Origin: Rhodococcus antarcticus
Lineage (GTDB): Bacteria > Actinomycetota > Actinomycetes > Mycobacteriales > Mycobacteriaceae
NCBI RefSeq assembly: GCF_026153295.1
Contig: NZ_CP110615.1
Location: 248,001-312,000, forward strand
Direction: 5' to 3'
DNA length: 64,000 bases
The first letter of the stretch is position 1. Every line of letters starts with the position of its first letter. Below are positions 17,415 to 24,164 of the stretch, in pieces. The translations under genes were made by a program, and so were the position numbers. A model generated the notes under the pieces. That model was not told the origin of the DNA and searched no databases. It worked only from the letters and a program-made list of their open reading frames with translations.

Positions 17415-17459
17415 AAGGTAACGGTGCGGTCTCGGCTCGTCAACTATCCAACGTAGTTG
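17415..17459 (-). promoter_or_regulatory. promoter of the M23 gene with overlapping BlaI-type operator
   Basis: On the minus strand TTGACG (17443-17438), a 17-bp spacer and TACCTT (17420-17415) form a good actinobacterial promoter 69 nt ahead of the M23 start. The perfect palindrome CAACTA-N7-TAGTTG at 17441-17459 overlaps the -35 box, the position expected for repression. The same half-sites and spacing recur at 15015-15033. Confidence 0.6.
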
Positions 17460-17611
17460 ACAGCCTGGCGCGCGTGTGTGTGGAGGTCGAGCTGGCGCCG
17501 TGTCGGGGGCTGGGGTGGTGGCCCGGGCGAACCGGGGGCTGTCGGGGAACGATGGCAGGGGTAGGCGGTGTGCGTCCGCACTCGTTGGTGGTCCAGTGAA
17601 GGAGCTCTGCG

Positions 17612-18382
17612 ATGAAGAAGTCCTTGAGGTTGTTGGCGCCGGTGGCGGCTCTCGGTGTGATCGGTCTTCTCCCGGGGGTTGCCATCGCGCAGACGTCGGG
17701 GGCCTCCTACCAGGCTCAGCTGGACGCGTTGAACGGGTCCGGGGCCAGTGGCACCGTCACCCTGCAGCTCACCGGTGACCAGGCGACGATCACCGAGAAG
17801 GTGTCGGGTCTGGCTGCGTCGTTCATGAACGCCCCGTACCCGCACGTGCAGCACATCCACGGCGGCGGGATGGGCCAGTGCCCGACCGCGGCGGCCGACA
17901 AGAATGGTGACGGTGTGGTGAACGTGAAGGAGGGTGCCCCGTCCTACGGGGGCATCCAGACCACGCTGAGCACCTCGGGGGACACGAGCCCGACCGCGGG
18001 CACGGAGCTGAAGATCGCCCCCAGTGGCGGCAGCTTCACCTACAACCGCACGATCACCCTCGACGCGGCCACCCTGGCCTCGGTCAAGGGCGGCACGGCG
18101 GTCGTGGTCGTGCACGGGTTGGACCCGGCGAGCCTGAGCGCGCAGGCCCAGGGCGAGATGAGCGAGATCGTGCCGTCGCTGCCCCTGGCGGCGACGTCCC
18201 CGGCGGTGTGCGGGGTGCTGCAGGCCTCGCAGATGTCGACCATCCCCTCCGGGGCCGCGGACACCGGTAACGGGTCCAGTGGTGGTGCCAGCACCGAGCT
18301 GCTCGCCGTGGGTACCGGAGCGCTCGCCGTCGCCGCTGTCGGTGGTGTGGCCGTGGCCCGCCGCCGTCGCACCGAGGGCTGA
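17612..18382 (+). CDS. CHRD-like secreted surface protein
   Basis: 256 residues. Signal peptide (LAPVAALGVIGLLPGVAIAQ), then a CHRD-like beta domain with HVQHIHGGG near residue 85 and a Ca-binding-like DKNGDGVVN, a Ser/Gly-rich linker and a C-terminal hydrophobic helix with an RRRR tail. That ending resembles a cell-wall sorting signal, but no clean LPxTG or LAxTG is present; LLAVGTG precedes the helix. A sortase gene follows 42 bp downstream, so this is its likely substrate. AAGGAG lies 9 nt before the ATG. Function of CHRD domains in bacteria is not established. Confidence 0.75.
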   Translation: MKKSLRLLAPVAALGVIGLLPGVAIAQTSGASYQAQLDALNGSGASGTVTLQLTGDQATITEKVSGLAASFMNAPYPHVQHIHGGGMGQCPTAAADKNGDGVVNVKEGAPSYGGIQTTLSTSGDTSPTAGTELKIAPSGGSFTYNRTITLDAATLASVKGGTAVVVVHGLDPASLSAQAQGEMSEIVPSLPLAATSPAVCGVLQASQMSTIPSGAADTGNGSSGGASTELLAVGTGALAVAAVGGVAVARRRRTEG

Positions 18383-18424
18383 GAGATTCACCCGGGTGAG
18401 CACGACCGTGGCCACCGCCCCAGC

Positions 18425-19123
18425 ATGGTGGTGGTGGCCACGGTCGTGCTCGCCCTGGTCGGGGTGGTCCTGGTGGGGGTGGGCCTGAGCTCACCGTCGG
18501 CCCCCGCGGTGCCCCCGGCTGCTGTGCTCGCCCAGGGCCAGGCCGGGCCCACCCCCTCCACCGGTGAACCAGGGACGGTCGCCCCCCCGTCGTCCCCGGT
18601 GGCGCCACCCGCTGCGGGCCCCCCCGCGGCACCGCCGACGACGGGTCCGATCCTGGCCGCCTCGACCCCGGTGCGGCTGAGCGTGCCGACCCTCGGGGTG
18701 GAGGAGGACCTCCTCGCGCTGGGACTGAACCCCGACGGCACCGTCGCGGTGCCCCCGCTGTCGCAGGTCCGCATCCCCAGCTGGTACGACCAGTCCCCGA
18801 CCCCGGGCGCCCTGGGTCCGGCAGCGATCTACGGCCACATCGACTCCGCCCAGTACGGGCGCGGGGTGTTCTACGACCTGGGCGCGATGCGCTCCGGGGA
18901 CCAGATCTCCATCACCCGCGCCGACAAGACGGTGGCCGTGTTCACCGTCACCGCAGTGCGTGAGTACAAGAAGCAAGCCTTCCCCACCCTCGAGGTCTAC
19001 GGCAACATCGACCACGCCGGGCTCCGGCTGATCACCTGCGGCGGACCCTTCGACGCCACCACCGGCAACTACCTCGACAACATCGTCGTCTACGCCCAGC
19101 TCACCAGCTCACACCCAGCCTGA
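18425..19123 (+). CDS. class F sortase (second copy)
   Basis: 232 residues. An N-terminal membrane helix starts almost at residue 1, followed by a Pro/Ala-rich stalk and a sortase barrel. His138 (IYGHID) and Cys205 (LITCGG) are the catalytic pair. The position 12 residues after the Cys, normally Arg in a YRDN-like motif, is Leu217 (NYLDNIVV), and there is no Arg at all after the Cys. It follows a CHRD-type protein with a degenerate sorting tail, suggesting an enzyme-substrate pair. The paralogue at 79-801 has 30-40% visible similarity in the core (estimated by eye). Confidence 0.85.
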   Translation: MVVVATVVLALVGVVLVGVGLSSPSAPAVPPAAVLAQGQAGPTPSTGEPGTVAPPSSPVAPPAAGPPAAPPTTGPILAASTPVRLSVPTLGVEEDLLALGLNPDGTVAVPPLSQVRIPSWYDQSPTPGALGPAAIYGHIDSAQYGRGVFYDLGAMRSGDQISITRADKTVAVFTVTAVREYKKQAFPTLEVYGNIDHAGLRLITCGGPFDATTGNYLDNIVVYAQLTSSHPA

Positions 19124-20305
19124 GACAACGATCAGCAGCACGGCCCGTCGTGCGACGGGGCTGTCTCGTTAACGGTGTTTCCGGCGGTTGGTCTCAGTAG
19201 GTTTCGGGTGCCGGCCAGCGGTCGGCGAAGGTGATGGCGAACGCGTTGAGCGCTGGCTTCCACCTCATGGTCCATCGTGTCCTGCCTCGCCCGGTCGGGT
19301 CCAGCGATCGGGTCACCAGGTAGAGACACTTCAAGGCGGCTTGCTCGCTGGGGAAGTGCCCGCGGGCCTTCACCGCCCGCCGGTAGCGGGCGTTGAGGGA
19401 CTCGATGGCATTCGTCGAGCAGAGCACGGTGCGGATCTCGACGTCGTAGTCGAGGAAGGGCACGAACTCCTCCCACGCGTTCTCCCAGAGCCGGGTGATC
19501 GCCCCGTACTTGCTGCCCCACTTCTCGGTGAGCTCCTCCAACGCCGCCCGCGCGGCAGCCGCGTTGACCGCGGTGTAGATCGGTTTCACGTCGTGCCGGA
19601 GTGCGTCCCAGTCCCGTCTGGAGGCCAGCCGGAAGGTGTTGCGGATCAGGTGGATGATGCAGGTCTGGACCGTGGCCAACGGCCAGACGTTGCCGACGAC
19701 GTCGGGCAGGCCCTTCAGCCCGTCGCAGACGACGAAGAACGTGTCGCTCACGCCGCGGTTCTTGAGGTCGACCAAGACGCTCATCCAGAACTTGGCGCCT
19801 TCCCCGCCGGTGCCGGCCCACAGGCCCAGCACGTCCTTCTCCCCGGCCAGGCTGACCCCGATCGCGGCGTAGATGGGCCGGTTGGCGACCTGCCCGTCAC
19901 GAATCTTGACCACGATGGCGTCGATGAAGATCGCCGCGTAGACCCCGTCCAGCGGTCGGGTGGACCAGGTCTGCATCTCCTCCAGAACCTTGTCGGTGAT
20001 CCGGCTGACCGTCTCCTTGGACACCGACGCCCCGTAGATCTGGTCGAAGTGGGCGGCGATCTCTCCGGTGGTCAAGCCCCGGGCGTACAGGGACAAGACG
20101 ACCTCGTCGACCTCACCGAGGCGGCGCTGCCGCTTGCGCACGATGACCGGCTCGAAGGTGCCCTCACGGTCACGGGGGACCTCGAGCTGCACCTGGCCGG
20201 TGGCGTGGGTCAGGACCGTCTTCGTCCTCGTGCCGTTGCGGACGTTCCCGGAGTCCCGCTCGCCGGGGCGGAACCTGTCAACCTCTTTGGGGCAGTTGAT
20301 CTTGT

Positions 20306-21333
20306 CTATTTGTGAGTGATGGGCTCTGTTGCGGTGGGTGGGTTGATCCATGCTGGTTCGGGTAGTCGTGGTGGTTGGGGTGGGTGGCGGAAGCGGTGGG
20401 GGTGTTGGGTGTGGGCGGCGGTCAGGACGAGGGCGCGTTGGGCCCGGACGGTCTCGGCGTGGCCGTCGTGGACGACGGCGGGGGTGAGCAGGCCGAGTCC
20501 GGCGTGGCGGTGGTGGTGGTTGTAGGCGTGGAAGAACTCGGCGCAGAAGGTTCGGGCGTCCTGGAGGGTGGCGAAGGTGCCGGGGAAGCTGGGGCAGTAC
20601 TTGAGGGTTTTGAACTGCGACTCGCTGTAGGGATTGTCGTTGCTGACCCGGGGTCGGCTGTGGCTCTTGATCACCCCGAGGTCGGCCAGCAGCAGGGCGA
20701 CGGGTTTGGAGGCCATGCTGGCGCCGCGGTCGGCGTGGATCGTCAGCTGACCGGCCGCGACGTGCTCGGCGGCGATCGTGGTGGCGAGTAGCTGCTCGGC
20801 CAGGGCCGCGGACTCTCGGGTGGCGACCATCCAGCCGACGGTCTTGCGGGAGTAGATGTCGATGATCACGTAGAGGTAGAAGTAGGTCCACTTCGCGGGG
20901 CCGTGCAGCTTGGTGATGTCCCAGGACCAGACCTCGTTGGGCTTGGTCGCGATCAGCTCGGGTTTGACCGTGGCCGGGTGGGTGGCCTGGGACCGTCGTT
21001 CGCGCACGTCGCCGTGCACCCCGCGCAGCAGCCGGTAGAACGTCGACTCGCTGGCCACAGGTAGACGCCCTCGTCGAGCAGCGTCGCCCACACCTGCGCG
21101 GGGGCGGCGTCGACGAACCGGTCGCTGTGCAGCACCGCGAGCACCTGGGCGCGTTCGGCGGCGCTCAGCGCCCCCGGCTGCGCCCGGTCGCGGTGTGGGA
21201 CCCGGGGCGGGCGTGGTGGTGGCGGGGACTGGCGGTGGCGGCGGTAGTGCGTGGCCCGGGACCGCCCGATCGCGGCGCACGCCGCGACCGTGCCCACCAC
21301 CGGTGCCAGCTCGAGGACCGCCTCGTCGCTCAC
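20306..21333 (-). pseudogene. IS3-family OrfB transposase, frameshifted (copy 2)
   Basis: Same DDE transposase as in copy 1. The N-terminal 90 residues are in the correct frame here (GRSRATHYRRHRQSP). At about 21055-21060 two extra bases change GTCTACCTGGCCAGC of copy 1 to GTCTACCTGTGGCCAGC on the coding strand, moving the catalytic core into another frame. The core itself (Asp, Asp, Glu motifs) is still encoded. A working OrfB would need the 5' part of this copy and the 3' part of copy 1. Confidence 0.85.
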
Positions 21334-21812
21334 CTGCTCGACCGCGGCGGTGAGCTCGGCCCGGAGCTTCGCTGCGTGGGTGCCGCGGAGGCCTCGTGCG
21401 CTCTCTTGGACAGATCGTCCAAGAGAGCCGAGACTTTTCCCTGCACCTCGATCACCCGCCGGGCGGTGTCCAGCTCGGCCTCGAGGGCGGCGTTGCGTTC
21501 CCGCAGCCGGGTGTTCTCCCGCTCGACCGGATCAGCCGGCGGGCGTCCCCGGGTCGCCGCCAGAGCGGCCAGCGCACCGGCATCACGAGCCCGACGCCAC
21601 TCCACCAGGTGCGAGGAGTACAGGCCCTCCCGGCGCAGCACCTCACCCCGGCGGCCGGGCTCGGCCGCCTCGTACTCCGCCAGCACCCTCAGCTTGTAGG
21701 CGGCGGTGAAGGACCTGCGCCGGGCCCGCTCCGGCACCTCACCGCTGGGGTGGTCATCGCTCACGACACCAGCATGGGTGCCCGACCGCGCAATCGTCGT
21801 CAGAACAGTCAT
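21330..21812 (-). CDS. IS3-family OrfA (copy 2)
   Basis: 160 residues, identical in sequence to the orfA of copy 1, with the same HTH and coiled-coil regions and the same internal alternative GTG start (21764). The stop overlaps the orfB GTG. It is intact, so this copy could still supply end-binding protein even though its OrfB is broken. Confidence 0.88.
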   Translation of the reverse strand: MTVLTTIARSGTHAGVVSDDHPSGEVPERARRRSFTAAYKLRVLAEYEAAEPGRRGEVLRREGLYSSHLVEWRRARDAGALAALAATRGRPPADPVERENTRLRERNAALEAELDTARRVIEVQGKVSALLDDLSKRAHEASAAPTQRSSGPSSPPRSSR

Positions 21813-22318
21813 CGCAGGGGACTCATCTCCCCACCCTCGTTCAGTGATTACGCACCGGTTGGTGCATCACCCCATGCTGACAGAGAGGGGGGGCCCGGTT
21901 CTTCTCGTGCCCGAGGTGGGCGGTCATCTCCTCGTTCAGGGCCGTCTCCAGGACCGTCTTGGTGAACTGCTTGAGCAGCCCGTCAGGCCCGGTCAGGGAC
22001 AGGCCCTGCTCCTGGGCCAGCCGGACCAGCTCCCGGGCAGCGACCTCCTCAGCCGTGGGCTCCTGCCTCTTCTTCGCGGTCATGTCACTCAGTGTCGTTG
22101 TCATCACGGCACCTTCCCCGCCGACTCCCGTCAGCGTGTTGGGCCGGAAACACCGTTAAATCCACAGTCCCCGTGCGACACCTCGCTGCGCCGTCGACGT
22201 CCGGGTCTGCTGCAGGTGTGGCTGACGCTTCGCGGTCCTGCCGGCTGCTGCGGTCGGAGTGGGTGATGATCACTCTGGTGGGCCGGCGGCGGGCAACCGG
22301 ATCGACCAGGACAGCGGC

Positions 22319-22768
22319 TCAGGACACGACGAGGGTGCCGTGCATGTTCCCGTGGTAGACGCAGTGGAACTCGTACGTGCCCGGTTGGGTCGGCGCCGTG
22401 AACGAGGCGCTGCCACCGGCGTCGATGTTCACGTCGAACAGGCTCCCGCTCGTGTCCGCCGTCACCGTGTGCGCGACCCGGTCCGTGTTCGTGACCATGA
22501 CCGTCGCCCCCGCCGCCACCGTCGTCGGCACCTGGTAGGCGAAGTCCTTCACCGTGATCACCACCGCTTCGACCGGGGACGAGGTACCCCCGGCCGAGGC
22601 GGTGCTGTCCGGACTGCCCGTCGCCACAGATCCCTGCGAGGAAGAACCCGGCGCCGTCGACCCGGTCGACTGCCCACCCGGGCCCGACGAACCACACCCG
22701 GCCACCACCACCGCCAGCGCAAGTCCGCCCACCAACACCGAAACCCGTCGTGCTGACTCGACTCTCAT
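22319..22768 (-). CDS. cupredoxin (plastocyanin-like) lipoprotein
   Basis: 149 residues. Signal peptide with lipobox VVAGCGSS, a Ser/Gly/Thr linker and a C-terminal blue-copper domain. Type 1 copper ligands are visible: His in RVAHTVTAD, Cys and His in EFHCVYHG and Met in GNMHG. It should carry one electron at the outer membrane face. The partner is unknown; the paralogue at 33351-33728 has the same plan. The ATG at 22768 gives the complete signal peptide. The 147 bp between the gene end and the IS256 duplication holds nothing recognised. Confidence 0.88.
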   Translation of the reverse strand: MRVESARRVSVLVGGLALAVVVAGCGSSGPGGQSTGSTAPGSSSQGSVATGSPDSTASAGGTSSPVEAVVITVKDFAYQVPTTVAAGATVMVTNTDRVAHTVTADTSGSLFDVNIDAGGSASFTAPTQPGTYEFHCVYHGNMHGTLVVS

Positions 22769-22938
22769 ACCCCGGCCTTCGCAGCCACACCCACCAACGG
22801 TTGGCCCTGTTCGGCACCAGCCGCCGATGGGCACCACGCTGCTCACCAGGCACCCTCGGACCGATGACCGCAGCCGCCGCCGGTGAGGCTGAGACAGCCC
22901 GGGGGGCGAGCTCTCCATCGGGGCTGTCGACCAAGCAC

Positions 22939-23433
22939 TCAGGTCGTGGGGCTTGACGTGGGGGTTGTGGAGGGCAGGGTCGCCTGTATGGCGCGGCAGG
23001 CGTCGGCACTGCTCGTGACGGCCTTCTGGGCCTCGTCGAGCTGACGCACAGCCGCCGAGAGTGCGGTGGCGTCGAGGTTTCGGGCCGCAGTCACCGCTGT
23101 CGCGGCGACGTCCACCAAGGCCTTGGCGTCGTCTGCAACCGACAGGCACGCGGCGGGCACCTCGACGACCGCGACCTGCGAGGACGACGGCCCCGTGGTC
23201 GGGGTGGCCGTCGCGGTGCTGGTCGCCCCCGACGAGGCAGTGCTGCTACCGGAGTTCTGGGCTGAGACGACGATACCGGCGAGCGCCAGTCCCAGGAGGA
23301 AGGTCACCGTGGGGACGAGCCATCCCCAGCGCCGGGGCTCCCTCGGGGGCGCTGCGGGCGTGTTCGCTCGATTCGTCCGGTCCTCGGGATCCCCCGGGGT
23401 GCGCGATCCTGGTGTTGGTGGCTTCTCGTTCAC
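22939..23433 (-). CDS. single-pass membrane protein, unknown
   Basis: 164 residues: a Pro/Arg-rich cytoplasmic N-terminus, one helix (WLVPTVTFLLGLALAGIVVS), a Ser/Thr linker, and an extracellular helical part with two Cys (PAACLSVADDAKALVD and SSADACRAIQATL) that could form a disulfide. The ends are Thr/Ser/Pro-rich. I do not recognise a family. The GTG start at 23433 faces a plus-strand membrane protein gene 106 bp away, so the two share a divergent promoter region. Confidence 0.65.
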   Translation of the reverse strand: MNEKPPTPGSRTPGDPEDRTNRANTPAAPPREPRRWGWLVPTVTFLLGLALAGIVVSAQNSGSSTASSGATSTATATPTTGPSSSQVAVVEVPAACLSVADDAKALVDVAATAVTAARNLDATALSAAVRQLDEAQKAVTSSADACRAIQATLPSTTPTSSPTT

Positions 23434-23538
23434 ATTGACCTCCCGATATCGGTGGGTAGCTGTCTCACGTCTGTCTGTCTATACCCCAGGATGGGCGCAC
23501 ACCCTGAAATCTGGACCGGCCGACACGAAGGGTCGAAC

Positions 23539-24156
23539 ATGGCGGTACGCAGCTGGACGGCAGACATGCGGGCGGCGCGGGCGTGGGACGGGGTGGTGTG
23601 CTTCTGGGTCGTCTTCTGGCTGGCCCTGGGAGCCTGGGTCGGATACGAGATGTGGCAGCTGGGCGGTCTCAGCCAGAGCGCGGTCGACTCGGGGCGAGCC
23701 CTGGGCACCGCGGGAAGGGCGCTCCAGGACCTGGGGGGGTTGCCCCTCATCGGCTCGCGCACCGGCCAGCTCGGTGACCAGGTGGTCGCCAGCAGCAGCT
23801 CCATCATCGACAGCGGAACCCAGGCCGGGGGCAGCATCCGTGCGTTGAGCGTGCTGACCGGGGTGGTCGTCGCGCTCGCCCCCACGGGCCCGGTCCTGCT
23901 GCTCTACGTCCCCTCGCGGGCGGGCAGCCGGCGGGAGAACCGTGCCCTGCGGGTGGCGTTGCTCGATCCGCAGCGCACCGAGCAGGCCATCGCCCACCTG
24001 GCTCGCCGGGCGGTGGCCAACCTCGGCTTCGCCGAGCTCGTTGCTGTCACCGCGGACCCCGACGCCGATCTCGCGGCGGGCAGGCACGATCACCTGGCCC
24101 GCGCGGAGATGCGTCGACTCGGCCTGCCCGAGACGCTGCTGACGAGCCGGGCCTAG
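23539..24156 (+). CDS. two-helix membrane protein, unknown
   Basis: 205 residues from ATG 23539 (preceded by GAAGGG). Two hydrophobic helices (VVCFWVVFWLALGAWVGYEM and LTGVVVALAPTGPVLLLYVP) enclose a 75-residue extracellular loop, and a charged cytoplasmic C-terminus of about 75 residues follows (LLDPQRTEQAIAHLARRAV). No named domain is recognised. The MMPL transporter gene starts 8 nt after the stop, so the two are very likely one operon and may work together at the membrane. Confidence 0.68.
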   Translation: MAVRSWTADMRAARAWDGVVCFWVVFWLALGAWVGYEMWQLGGLSQSAVDSGRALGTAGRALQDLGGLPLIGSRTGQLGDQVVASSSSIIDSGTQAGGSIRALSVLTGVVVALAPTGPVLLLYVPSRAGSRRENRALRVALLDPQRTEQAIAHLARRAVANLGFAELVAVTADPDADLAAGRHDHLARAEMRRLGLPETLLTSRA

Positions 24157-24164
24157 GTCGGCCG

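Larger units (their letters stand above)
20269..21889 (-). mobile_element. IS3-family insertion sequence, copy 2 (1621 bp)
   Basis: Inverted copy of the element at 6265-7884, with the same tips. It is inserted in the IS256-family transposase gene with a 3-bp target duplication GGG at 20266-20268 and 21890-21892. Lengths agree with a common 1619-bp parent: copy 1 has one extra base and copy 2 has two. As far as compared by eye the rest is identical, pointing to recent transposition or conversion. Confidence 0.93.
19194..22104 (-). pseudogene. IS256-family transposase, split by nested IS
   Basis: Mutator-type DDE transposase. The N-terminal part (22104-21893, ending in EEMTAHLGHEKNRA) and C-terminal part (from about 20265 down to 19194) are separated by the IS3 element. 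Removing the element and one 3-bp duplication restores one frame of 428 residues across NRA-PGERDSG. Catalytic residues remain: Asp in FIDAIVVKIRDG, Asp in VVCDGLKGLPD and Glu in STNAIESLNARYR. GGAAGG precedes the ATG at 22104. As it stands, no complete enzyme can be made. Confidence 0.9.
19157..22171 (-). mobile_element. IS256-family insertion sequence interrupted by an IS3-family element
   Basis: The ends are imperfect inverted repeats that align without gaps: GGGGCTGTCTCGTTAACGG at 19157 and, reversed from 22171, GGGACTGTGGATTTAACGG, both running on into TGTTTCCGGC. An 8-bp target duplication, CGTGCGAC, lies at 19149-19156 and 22172-22179. Without the nested element the IS would be 1391 bp, normal for the family. 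It sits between the second sortase and a cupredoxin gene and does not disrupt either. Confidence 0.92.
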
